Source: Bradyrhizobium sp. SZCCHNS1050 (lineage in GTDB: Bacteria > Pseudomonadota > Alphaproteobacteria > Rhizobiales > Xanthobacteraceae). From it: a stretch of 64,000 bases of DNA. Below, piece by piece: positions 43,885 to 52,217 of this stretch. The position numbers were made by a program, and so were the translations under genes. The notes beneath the pieces were generated by a model that was given only the letters and a program-made list of their open reading frames with translations, had not been told where the DNA came from and made no database searches. Every line of letters starts with the position of its first letter. Positions within the stretch are counted from its first letter, which is position 1. The stretch spans positions 496,001 through 560,000 of the forward strand of contig NZ_JAUETR010000002.1 of assembly GCF_032484785.1 (NCBI RefSeq), in the 5' to 3' direction.

Positions 43885-44229
43885 TGAAGAATGGCGGCGG
43901 CCTTGCCGTCGCGCGCTTCGCCTTCGATCACGTCGACCCCCGCGCCCAATATGACGGCGCGCGCATCATCAGCCGGCTGATGCGCCGGATGGATTTCGGG
44001 ACCCACGAGGACAACGGCTCGGTCGTGGTCGTGTTCGCCGAGACCGATGATCTGCGTTCGGCGCATGCGATCGTGCGGCGGCTGTCGAGCCGTGATGCGC
44101 CATACCTCGCATGGCAAGCGCAACACGCGCATGGAGACGGCGGTGACCGTCGCCGCGCTGTAGCAGGGCGACACCGCACGCACGCTGCTGGCCCGGGTCT
44201 ATGGCGAGCCGCAGCGCGCGGCGTCGTGA
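43885..44229 (+). pseudogene. Truncated copy of the GGDEF-like gene (C-terminal fragment)
   Basis: The sequence from AAGAATGGCGGCGGCC onward aligns with 37865-38204 of the intact gene, including the GTHEDNGS loop. It has no 5' part. An extra codon (GAT) is inserted near 44045, the frame shifts near 44098, and a TAG stands at 44161 where the intact gene has CAG. It is clearly non-functional. Confidence 0.85.
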
Positions 44230-44249
44230 AGCCCACTAGTAAGCCTGCC

Positions 44250-44456
44250 TCAGGCAAGCACTTCAATTCCGATGAGCCGCCCATCCGCATCGAGATCCAG
44301 GATTATGTCGGCGCCAACGTATGAAAGAAGGTCAGACAATGGTACTTGCCTGGCAGAGCACCCCTTTGTTCCTGACCCGGGATGCTCAGGCAACATCAGA
44401 TACGCCACGTTCGGATCGTCTGCACTAATGCGAAGTGCGATGTTACGTTGCGTCAT
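44250..44456 (-). CDS. DUF2283 family protein (68 aa)
   Basis: ATG 44456 (MTQRNIALRISADDPNVAYLM) has GGGAG 7 bases upstream and is preferred over ATG 44462. The C-terminus ADIILDLDADGRLIGIEVL is the DUF2283 signature. The family is of unknown function and often accompanies small DUF4258-type genes, but none is seen here. The reading frame is intact despite lying beside the islet boundary. Confidence 0.7.
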   Translation of the reverse strand: MTQRNIALRISADDPNVAYLMLPEHPGSGTKGCSARQVPLSDLLSYVGADIILDLDADGRLIGIEVLA

Positions 44457-44782
44457 CGACATCTCCCAAGCAGGCGCATCAACGTCCGTAAGGTGGGTAC
44501 ACGCGCACGCACGATCTCGCCATATGTGAGCGCAAGACGGCGCCGTGCCCGCCATCCCAAGAAATTAGCCGAGCGTACCATAAATTGTAAGGGATCGCTT
44601 CCAGCAAGTCCAAGACACGGCGTGTGCGCGTGGCTCGCATATCCTGACTTCGGTCGTCAGATCTCATCGCCTTGGCCACGATCTCAACCGAACACTGGCA
44701 TCTTCAGATCGCGCATTTGCCCCACTCGTCTGATGCTATCACCCTTAGTTCGGGGGCGTCTGACGAAGCGAAGGATGGCGCG
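44457..44782. other. AT-richer gene-poor stretch
   Basis: No convincing ORF in 326 bases. It contains a small hairpin (CTGAC/GTCAG near 44650). The composition resembles the islet rather than the core chromosome, so the horizontally acquired segment may extend to about 44780. Confidence 0.35.
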
Positions 44783-44893
44783 ATGCAAAACCGACAATCT
44801 CGCGATGAGACCGACTGGATCAGCGTGATCGCGATCGTCTCAGTCTTCACGATCGCCAGCCTTGCGTTGCATTTCGGCTGGATCCTTCGCTAA
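44783..44893 (+). CDS. Small single-pass membrane protein (36 aa)
   Basis: ATG 44783 follows AAGGATGGCG. A charged N-terminus (QNRQSRDETDW) leads into one hydrophobic helix (ISVIAIVSVFTIASLALHFG) and a short basic end. The composition is typical of small bitopic proteins. It is convergent with mfd, 12 bases apart. Existence is not certain at this length. Confidence 0.45.
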   Translation: MQNRQSRDETDWISVIAIVSVFTIASLALHFGWILR

Positions 44894-44905
44894 CGCTCCA
44901 TTCCG

Positions 44906-47900
44906 CTACGCCGCCTTCTTCTTCTCCGCGAGCTCCGCCAGCTCCTTCAGAATATCCGTGGTCCCGGCCAGCCGCTCTTCCGGAGTCTCCCAGACCTGCA
45001 GGAACACGACCTTCATGTCCGGGCGCACCTTGGCGGCCTGGCCGTGGCGCTTGATGAAGGCGACGAGGCGGTCCGGATAGGCAAAACTGTTGTCGCGGAA
45101 GGCGATGACGGCGCCCTTCGGGCCGGCATCGACCTTCTCGACATTGGCGCGGCGGCAGTAATTCTTGATCGCGGCGACCTTGAACAGATAGCGCGTCTCG
45201 TCCGGCAGCTTGCCGAAGCGGTCGCGCAGCTCGGCTGCAAAATTCTCGATCTCCTCGTCGGTCTCGAGATCGGCGAGCCGGCGGTACAGCGACAGCCGCA
45301 CGGAGAGGTCGGAGACGTAGTCCTCGGGGATCAGCACGGGCATGCCGATTGTGATCTGCGGCGACCAGCGGTCGACCGTCGGCTCGGTGATGCCGGCCTT
45401 GAGGTTCTCGATCGCCTCCTCCAGCATCGACTGATAGAGTTCGAAGCCGACCTCCCTGATATGGCCGGACTGTTCGTCGCCGAGCAGGTTGCCGGCGCCG
45501 CGGATGTCGAGGTCGTGGCTGGCGAGCTGGAAGCCGGCCCCCAGCGTCTCCAGCGACTGCAGCACGCCCAGGCGCTTTTCGGCCAGTGGGCTGATCTTGT
45601 GCGTCGACGGCAGGGTGAACAGCGCATAAGCGCGCAGCTTGGAGCGGCCGACGCGGCCGCGCAGCTGATAGAGCTGGGCAAGGCCGAACATGTCGGCACG
45701 GTGCACGATCAGCGTGTTGGCGCGGGGAATGTCGAGGCCGGATTCGACGATCGTGGTCGACAGCAGGATGTCGAACTTGCCGTCGTAGAATGCGCCGATG
45801 ATGTCCTCGATCACGGTCGGCGCCATCTGGCCGTGCGCGACCGCGACCTTCATCTCCGGCACGGTCTTGTCGAGGAACTCCTTGACCTCGGCGAGATCGT
45901 CGATGCGCGGCACCACGTAGAACGCCTGGCCACCGCGATAGCGCTCGCGTAAGAGCGCCTCGCGGATCATCACGGGATCATGCGGCGCGACGAAGGTGCG
46001 AACGGCGAGACGATCGACTGGCGGCGAGGCGATGATCGACAACTCGCGCACACCGGTGAGAGCGAGCTGCAAGGTGCGCGGGATCGGCGTTGCCGACAGG
46101 GTCAGCACATGCACCTCGGCGCGCAGCTGCTTGAGCCGCTCCTTGTGGCTGACGCCGAAATGCTGCTCCTCGTCGACGATGACGAGGCCGAGATCGCGGA
46201 ACTTGATCGCCTTGCCGAGCAGCGCATGGGTGCCGACGACGATGTCGACCGAGCCGTCGGCGAGGCCCTTCTTGACCTGATTGAGCTCCTTGGTGCTGAC
46301 CAGCCGCGACGCCTGTGCGACGTTGACCGGAAAGCCCTTGAAGCGCTCAGCAAACGTCTTTGCATGCTGGCGCGCGAGCAAGGTGGTCGGCACGACGACG
46401 GCGACCTGCTTGCCGTCGAGCGCGACGGCAAAGGCGGCGCGTAGCGCCACCTCGGTCTTGCCGAAACCGACGTCGCCACAGACCAGCCGGTCCATCGGCC
46501 GGCCCGCTTCGAGATCGGCGAGCGTCGCCTGGATCGCGGTGAGCTGGTCCTCGGTCTCGTCATAGGGGAAGCGTGCGCAGAACTCGTCATAGAGGCCGGC
46601 CTGCACCGGCAGCTTCGGCGCCTCATGCAGCATGCGTTCGGCGGCGATCTTGATCAGCTCGCCGGCCATCTCGCGGATTCGGTTCTTGAGCTTGGCCTTG
46701 CGTGTTTGCCAGCCGGAGCCGCCGAGCTTGTCGAGCTCGACATTGGTCTGGTCGGAACCGTAGCGCGACAACAGCTCGATGTTCTCGACCGGCAGATACA
46801 GCTTCGTGTCGCCGGCGTAGCGCAACTCGAGACAGTCATGCGGCGCGCCGGCAACTTCGAGCGTCTGCAGGCCGACGAAGCGGCCGATGCCGTGATCGAC
46901 ATGAACGACGATGTCGCCGATCGCGAGGCTCGTCACCTCCGAGATGAAATTGTCGAGCTTGCGGCTCGCCCGGCGCGGCCGCACCAGGCGGTCGCCGAGA
47001 ATATCCTGCTCGGAGATGACCGCAATCTGATCGGTCTCGAAGCCGGTCTCGAGACCGAGCACCGCGAGCATGGTCTCGTTGCGCGGCGTCGCCTGCACCA
47101 CGCGCCAGGTGTTGACGCTGGTGACATGGATCAGCTTGTGATCCTTCAGCATGCTGGCCATGCGGTCGCGCGAGCCCTCGCTCCACAGCGCGATCACGAC
47201 CTTCTTGCGCACCGATTGCAGCGCCTGCACGTGCGCCACCACGGCCTCGAATACGTTGACGGCGGAATCGTTGCGCTCGGGCGCGAAGTTGCGGCCCTGT
47301 CGCGCGCCGATGTCGACGACGTTGGCGCTCTCCGGCACCGCGAACGGAGTGACACGCGCCAGCGGGACGGCGGCGAGCCGCTCGGCCCATTCGGAGGACG
47401 TCAGATAGAGGCGGTCGACCGTCAGCGGCTTGTAGATCGCGCCGCCGCCGGGATGCTCCATCGCCTCGCGGCGCGCGTCGTAATAATCGATGATCTGCTT
47501 GAAGCGCTCGCGCGCGGCATCCTCGCCCTGCGGCTCGATCACGACGGGCGTGTTCGGCAGATAGTCGAACAGGGTCTCCATCTTGTCGTGGAACAGCGGC
47601 AGCCAGTGCTCCATGCCCGGATAGCGCCGGCCCTCGCTGACGGCCTCGTACAGCGCATCGTCGCGCTCGGGCGCGCCGAACTCGGCGACATAGCCCATGC
47701 GGAAGCGGCGGATGGTGTCGGTGACGAGCTGGAATTCGGAAACGGGCACGAGGTCGAGCGAGCGCATGTCGAGCAAGGTGCGCTGGGTCTCGGCGTCGAA
47801 GGTACGGATCGATTCCAGGCTATCGCCGAAAAAGTCGAAGCGCACGGGCTGGTCGAGGCCGGCCGGGAACAGGTCGAGGATGCCGCCGCGCACGGCATAT

Positions 47901-48421
47901 TCGCCGCTTTCGCGGACGGTCGACGAGCGGTGGTAGCCATTGTGCTCGAGCCAGGCGACGACCGAATCCATCGGCACGACATGCCCCGGCGCCACCGACA
48001 GCGCCTGCCCCGCCATGGTGTCGCGCGACGGCACGCGCTGGACGATGGCATTGACCGTGGTCAGCACGATCAGCGGCTTGTCGCTGCCCGCGAGGCGCGA
48101 CAGCCGCGCCAGCGTCGTGACGCGCTGGGCCAGGATGCCGCCATGTGGCGAGACGCGGTCATAGGGCTGGCAGTCCCAGGCCGGGAACTGCATCACCGGC
48201 AGATCCGGCGCGAAGAAATCGAGCGCCCGCGCCAGCTGCTGCATCCGGTTGCCGTCGCGGCAGACCACGGCCAGGCTGACCGCCGGCGGCTTCGGCCGGG
48301 CGGCGATGGCGCGCGCCAGATCGGAGACGACGAGGCCTTCGGCGCCCTCGGCGACATTGGCGAGCGTCAGCGCGCGCCCCGGCGCGAGATGCTCGGCTGG
48401 CGACTTGACCGGGCTCTTCAT
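44906..48421 (-). CDS. mfd: Transcription-repair coupling factor
   Basis: A 1171-residue SF2 translocase that removes stalled RNA polymerase at DNA lesions and recruits UvrA. In order: a UvrB-like N-terminal module (VMQFPAWDCQPYDRVSPHGG), the polymerase-interaction domain after residue 470 (GDIVVHVDHGIGRFVGL), the translocase with Walker A GDVGFGKTEVALRAAF near 647 and the DEEQHFG box, and the C-terminal autoinhibitory domain. ATG 48421 shares its A with the stop of sdhE; a TTG one codon earlier is less likely. Confidence 0.95.
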   Translation of the reverse strand: MKSPVKSPAEHLAPGRALTLANVAEGAEGLVVSDLARAIAARPKPPAVSLAVVCRDGNRMQQLARALDFFAPDLPVMQFPAWDCQPYDRVSPHGGILAQRVTTLARLSRLAGSDKPLIVLTTVNAIVQRVPSRDTMAGQALSVAPGHVVPMDSVVAWLEHNGYHRSSTVRESGEYAVRGGILDLFPAGLDQPVRFDFFGDSLESIRTFDAETQRTLLDMRSLDLVPVSEFQLVTDTIRRFRMGYVAEFGAPERDDALYEAVSEGRRYPGMEHWLPLFHDKMETLFDYLPNTPVVIEPQGEDAARERFKQIIDYYDARREAMEHPGGGAIYKPLTVDRLYLTSSEWAERLAAVPLARVTPFAVPESANVVDIGARQGRNFAPERNDSAVNVFEAVVAHVQALQSVRKKVVIALWSEGSRDRMASMLKDHKLIHVTSVNTWRVVQATPRNETMLAVLGLETGFETDQIAVISEQDILGDRLVRPRRASRKLDNFISEVTSLAIGDIVVHVDHGIGRFVGLQTLEVAGAPHDCLELRYAGDTKLYLPVENIELLSRYGSDQTNVELDKLGGSGWQTRKAKLKNRIREMAGELIKIAAERMLHEAPKLPVQAGLYDEFCARFPYDETEDQLTAIQATLADLEAGRPMDRLVCGDVGFGKTEVALRAAFAVALDGKQVAVVVPTTLLARQHAKTFAERFKGFPVNVAQASRLVSTKELNQVKKGLADGSVDIVVGTHALLGKAIKFRDLGLVIVDEEQHFGVSHKERLKQLRAEVHVLTLSATPIPRTLQLALTGVRELSIIASPPVDRLAVRTFVAPHDPVMIREALLRERYRGGQAFYVVPRIDDLAEVKEFLDKTVPEMKVAVAHGQMAPTVIEDIIGAFYDGKFDILLSTTIVESGLDIPRANTLIVHRADMFGLAQLYQLRGRVGRSKLRAYALFTLPSTHKISPLAEKRLGVLQSLETLGAGFQLASHDLDIRGAGNLLGDEQSGHIREVGFELYQSMLEEAIENLKAGITEPTVDRWSPQITIGMPVLIPEDYVSDLSVRLSLYRRLADLETDEEIENFAAELRDRFGKLPDETRYLFKVAAIKNYCRRANVEKVDAGPKGAVIAFRDNSFAYPDRLVAFIKRHGQAAKVRPDMKVVFLQVWETPEERLAGTTDILKELAELAEKKKAA

Positions 48422-48708
48422 CAATCGGCGCCCACCGCGCGGAACGCCTTGATGCGCTCGAACAATGCCGGGGTCTGCTCCGGCGGCAGCGGCCGGGCGC
48501 CGGTGACCGCGGCATAGAAGTCCGGGTCGGGGACTTCGAGCAGTTGCTCGAGCTCGGCCAGCTCGCTTTCGCTGAGGGCGCCGATCTCGGCGTCGGCAAA
48601 GCGGCCCAGGATCAGATCCATCTCGCGGGTGCCGCGATGCCAGCAGCGGAACAGGAGCCGCTTGCGGCGGTCGTCAAGGCCTTGGCTCGATCGGGTCGTT
48701 CCGGTCAT
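48421..48708 (-). CDS. sdhE: Succinate dehydrogenase flavinylation factor
   Basis: ATG 48708 gives 95 residues; the longer frame to 48882 has an unlike-protein N-terminus. The SdhE signature RRKRLLFRCWHRGTREMDLILG lies at residues about 13-34, including the RGxxE motif needed for FAD attachment. The protein assists covalent flavinylation of SdhA. It is cotranscribed with mfd through a one-base stop/start overlap and is divergent from recG. Confidence 0.9.
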   Translation of the reverse strand: MTGTTRSSQGLDDRRKRLLFRCWHRGTREMDLILGRFADAEIGALSESELAELEQLLEVPDPDFYAAVTGARPLPPEQTPALFERIKAFRAVGAD

Positions 48709-48903
48709 CGCGACATCCTGCTGTTCAACGCCAAAAGCCCGGACGGTGCCGGGCGCGGTTGATATAGCGGTGCACAGCGCCCCTGTCAGCCCCTCTCGGG
48801 CTGCAGAACCGGCATGCCCGGCACCTCGAACCTGAGAAAAAGACGTGGATGTCTCGGCATTCGCGGCTATTCCGGCTCCCAAACGGCTTTAAGTGTTCGC
48901 TCC

Positions 48904-51006
48904 ATGCGCCCCAGCATCCTCAATCCTCTGTTTGCGCCGGTCACGACCCTGTCGGGGGTCGGGCCGAAGCAGGACAAGCTGCTGCGCTACCTGCTCGGCT
49001 GCACCGAGACGCCGCGGCTGGTCGACCTGCTGCTGCATCTGCCGGCCAGCGTGATCGACCGCCGCAACCGGCCGAAGGTCCGCGACGTCGAGGCCGGAAC
49101 CGTGGTGACGCTCGAAGTCACGGTCGACCGCCACCGTCCCTCGCGCAACGCGCGCGCGCCATACCTCGTTTACGCCAGCGACGAGACCGGCGACGTCGTG
49201 CTGACGTTCTTCCGGCCCAAGGGCGACTACATCGAGAAGATGCTTCCGGTCGGCGCCAAGCGCTACGTCTCCGGCACCGTACAGATGTATGACGGCGTGC
49301 CGCAGATCGTGCATCCCGACCGCATCCTGGACGAGGCCGGCTTCGCAAAGCTCTCGGGAATCGACCCGGTCTATCCGCTGACCGAGGGCCTCGCACTCGG
49401 CTCGCTGCGGCGGGCGATCGCTGCGGCGCTGACCAAGCTGCCTGAGCTGCCGGAATGGATCAGTCCGGAGGTGCTCCGACGCTGCAACTTCCCCTCGCTG
49501 AAGGAGGCGCTGACGCGGGTGCACGTCCCGCAGGAGCTGACCGACATCCTGCCGGAAAACCCGTTCTGGTCGCGGCTGGCCTTCGATGAGCTGCTCGCCG
49601 GCCAATTGGCACTGGCACTGGTGCGGGCGCAACTGCGCCGGCCCGCGGGCAACCGTCATGCCGGCGACGGCCATCTGCGCCGCAAGATCATCGACGCCCT
49701 GCCCTATGCGCTGACGAACTCGCAAGCCGAGGCGATGGCCGCGATTGCCGCCGATCTCGAAAAGCCGGTGCGGATGCTGCGGCTGCTGCAGGGCGACGTC
49801 GGCTCCGGCAAGACGGTGGTGGCGTTGCTGGCGGCGGCCGCCGTCGCCGAGGCCGGCAAGCAGGCCGCCCTGATGGCGCCGACCGAGATTCTGGCGCGCC
49901 AGCATGCCAAGACCATCGCGCCTCTCGCCGCGCGCGCCGGCATGAACGTGGTCATCCTGACCGGACGCGAGAAGGGCAAGGAACGCCGCGACATCCTCGC
50001 CCGGCTCGAAGCCGGTGAGATCGACATCCTCATCGGCACCCACGCGCTGATCCAGGACGACGTGGTCTTCAAGTCGCTGGCGCTCGCCATCGTCGACGAG
50101 CAGCATCGCTTCGGAGTGCGCGAGCGGCTGGCGCTGACCTCGAAGGGCGAGGCCGTCGACGTGCTGGTGCTGTCGGCGACGCCGATCCCGCGCACCCTGG
50201 TGCTGACCTATTTCGGCGACATGGACATTTCCGAGCTGCGCGAGAAGCCAGCCGGCCGGCAGCCGATCGACACCCGCGCGGTGGCCGACACCAGACTCGG
50301 CGAGGTCGTCGACGCCGTCGGCCGCGCGCTCGATGCCGGCAAGCTGGTCTACTGGATCTGCCCGCTGGTCGAGGAATCCGAGGCCGAGGGCATCGATCAT
50401 CTCACCAACGCGACCGACCGCTACGAGAGCCTGCGCGAGCGCTTCGGCGACAAGGTCGGCCTCGTCCACGGCAAGATGAAGGGCAGCGAGAAGGACGAGG
50501 TCATGGGGCGGTTCGCGGCCCATGAGCTGCGCCTGCTGGTTGCGACCACCGTGGTCGAGGTCGGCGTCGACGTGCCGGCCGCCAGCATCATGGTGATCGA
50601 GAACGCCGAGCGCTTCGGCCTGGCGCAGTTGCACCAGCTGCGCGGCCGGATCGGCCGCGGCTCGGAAGCCTCGACCTGCATCCTGCTCTATCACGAACCG
50701 CTCGGGCCGATGTCGAAGGCCCGCCTCGCCGTGATCCGAGAGACCACAGACGGGTTTCGCATCGCCGAGGAGGATCTCAAGCTGCGTGGCGAAGGCGACG
50801 TGCTCGGCATCCGCCAGAGCGGCCTGCCCGGCTACCGCATCGCGCGGCCCGAGGTGCATGCCCAACTGATCACCCAGGCCCGCGACGAGGCGCTGCGGAT
50901 ACTCAAGGAAGACCCGAAGCTGAAGGGCCCGCGCAGCGATGCGCTGCGCTGCCTGCTGTATCTCTACGAACGCGACGAGGCGATCCCGCTGCTGACGGCG
51001 GGTTGA
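48904..51006 (+). CDS. recG: ATP-dependent DNA helicase RecG
   Basis: ATG 48904 gives 700 residues, normal for RecG. The N-terminal wedge domain with OB-fold covers residues about 60-180. Helicase motifs follow: Walker A GDVGSGKTVVALLAA near 298, DEQHRFG near 398, and QLRGRIGRGSEAS in motif VI. RecG reverses stalled replication forks and processes Holliday junctions. The start regions of recG and sdhE are divergent with 195 bases between them. Confidence 0.95.
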   Translation: MRPSILNPLFAPVTTLSGVGPKQDKLLRYLLGCTETPRLVDLLLHLPASVIDRRNRPKVRDVEAGTVVTLEVTVDRHRPSRNARAPYLVYASDETGDVVLTFFRPKGDYIEKMLPVGAKRYVSGTVQMYDGVPQIVHPDRILDEAGFAKLSGIDPVYPLTEGLALGSLRRAIAAALTKLPELPEWISPEVLRRCNFPSLKEALTRVHVPQELTDILPENPFWSRLAFDELLAGQLALALVRAQLRRPAGNRHAGDGHLRRKIIDALPYALTNSQAEAMAAIAADLEKPVRMLRLLQGDVGSGKTVVALLAAAAVAEAGKQAALMAPTEILARQHAKTIAPLAARAGMNVVILTGREKGKERRDILARLEAGEIDILIGTHALIQDDVVFKSLALAIVDEQHRFGVRERLALTSKGEAVDVLVLSATPIPRTLVLTYFGDMDISELREKPAGRQPIDTRAVADTRLGEVVDAVGRALDAGKLVYWICPLVEESEAEGIDHLTNATDRYESLRERFGDKVGLVHGKMKGSEKDEVMGRFAAHELRLLVATTVVEVGVDVPAASIMVIENAERFGLAQLHQLRGRIGRGSEASTCILLYHEPLGPMSKARLAVIRETTDGFRIAEEDLKLRGEGDVLGIRQSGLPGYRIARPEVHAQLITQARDEALRILKEDPKLKGPRSDALRCLLYLYERDEAIPLLTAG

Positions 51007-51039
51007 TCAGCAGAAGGTGCATCAACAAACTCCCATGTC

Positions 51040-51060
51040 GTCCCGGCCCTGAGCCGGGAC
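51040..51060. repeat. Short dispersed palindrome after recG
   Basis: GTCCCGGC-type arms: 51040-51047 pair with 51053-51060 (GCCGGGAC) around a 5-base loop, followed by CCTTAACCCC. It belongs to the same family of palindromes as those at 56541 and 57785. It may also end recG transcripts. Confidence 0.6.
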
Positions 51061-51202
51061 CCTTAACCCCAGGGATCAGTTTGAGGCAGGGTGGCGATTG
51101 GCTTTTTCGCACCTCACAACCGCCGCGGAGTATGGGTCCGGGTCTGCGCCACGATGGGCTATCGCGCGTCGTGGCTCGCACGGGACGACGAGCTGAAATC
51201 GT

Positions 51203-52054
51203 CTACTTCGTTTTGCAACTCTCGGCGAACGCCACCAGCTGCGCCGCGTCGGTGCCCTCGCCCTGCACGTCCGCCGCAATGTGCTCGAACAACCGCGCAA
51301 AGCCCTCGTAGATCAGAGCAGCCGGATGATCCTCGCCGAGGAACCCCGCGATCTCGCGCATTTCGGCGACCCAGCGATAGGCCTTCGGCAGCATGTCCGG
51401 CAGTGCGTTGGCGAGACGGGCCTGGACGTGCGGCAGGCTCAGCGCCAGCTCGTCGCGCAGCGCGTCGGCGGCGCCGGCGCGGGTGGCGGCCAGCACCATC
51501 GCTGCGCCGAGCCCTGTCAGTCCCTTGTTGATGCCGGCATAGGCCATCTTCAGCGCCGAAGCCGCGCCGATCGGCCCTTCGATCCGGCGCAGATCGAGCC
51601 CGAGTTCGCCCAACGCGGCGACATCGGCTGCCGCCTCGCCGCTCACATAGAAGGCCGGTCCCTTCGTGCCGGGCTTCGGCGGCAGACCGATGATGGCGGC
51701 GTCGACCAGGCGCGCGCCCGACGACAGCACGATGTCCTCGATTGTCCGGATGGTCTCGACGTTGACGGCGTTGCAGTCGACGATGATGGGCTTCTTCGAA
51801 TTCCGGTTGATGACCGTCGCGAGCTGCTCCGCCAGCGCCACAGCCTCGCCCGGCGGCACGATCGACAGGATGATGTCGGCATTGGCGATCTCGGCGTCGC
51901 TGGCGCCGACCATGCCGGATGCGGCCGCCCTCGCCCGCGTCGCCGCGCTGCGCTCCTCGAGCGACGTCAGGACCTTGCAGCCGTGCTCCACGAGACGGGC
52001 GGCGATGGCGCTGCCCATGGCGCCGGGCGCGATGACGGCAATGCTGGGAGGCAT
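51203..52054 (-). CDS. NAD(P)-binding dehydrogenase with DUF1932 C-terminal domain
   Basis: ATG 52054 gives 283 residues. A Rossmann N-terminus (SIAVIAPGAMGSAIAARLVEHG) of the 3-hydroxyisobutyrate/6-phosphogluconate dehydrogenase type is followed by a helical DUF1932 domain containing ALKMAYAGINKG near residue 165, with the family's catalytic Lys. It likely oxidises a small beta-hydroxy acid; the substrate is not known. Monocistronic. Confidence 0.82.
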   Translation of the reverse strand: MPPSIAVIAPGAMGSAIAARLVEHGCKVLTSLEERSAATRARAAASGMVGASDAEIANADIILSIVPPGEAVALAEQLATVINRNSKKPIIVDCNAVNVETIRTIEDIVLSSGARLVDAAIIGLPPKPGTKGPAFYVSGEAAADVAALGELGLDLRRIEGPIGAASALKMAYAGINKGLTGLGAAMVLAATRAGAADALRDELALSLPHVQARLANALPDMLPKAYRWVAEMREIAGFLGEDHPAALIYEGFARLFEHIAADVQGEGTDAAQLVAFAESCKTK

Positions 52055-52128
52055 GATGACGCTCCGATTCCAACGATGGTCTCGAAGACTATGCGCACCC
52101 CATGACAAAATTGAAGGCACGAAAACGA

Positions 52129-52152
52129 AGGGCAGCCCTTCCGGGCTGCCCT
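52129..52152 (-). terminator. Terminator of the GDSL autotransporter gene
   Basis: A perfect 10-bp stem, AGGGCAGCCC at 52129-52138 with GGGCTGCCCT at 52143-52152, and a 4-base loop. On the minus strand it is followed by TCGTTTTCG. It lies 66 bases past the autotransporter stop. Confidence 0.7.
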
Positions 52153-52217
52153 CGCCTTGGCCGCAACGTCAACGCTCCCCTCAGAGCCCCCGAGAACGCT
52201 GACCGCCGCGGCAGACC

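Noticed and set aside
46625..48517. 630-codon plus-strand frame opposite mfd
   Set aside because: Composition is shadow-like (His, Arg, Asp, Gln rich), it has no motif, and mfd on the other strand is unmistakable.
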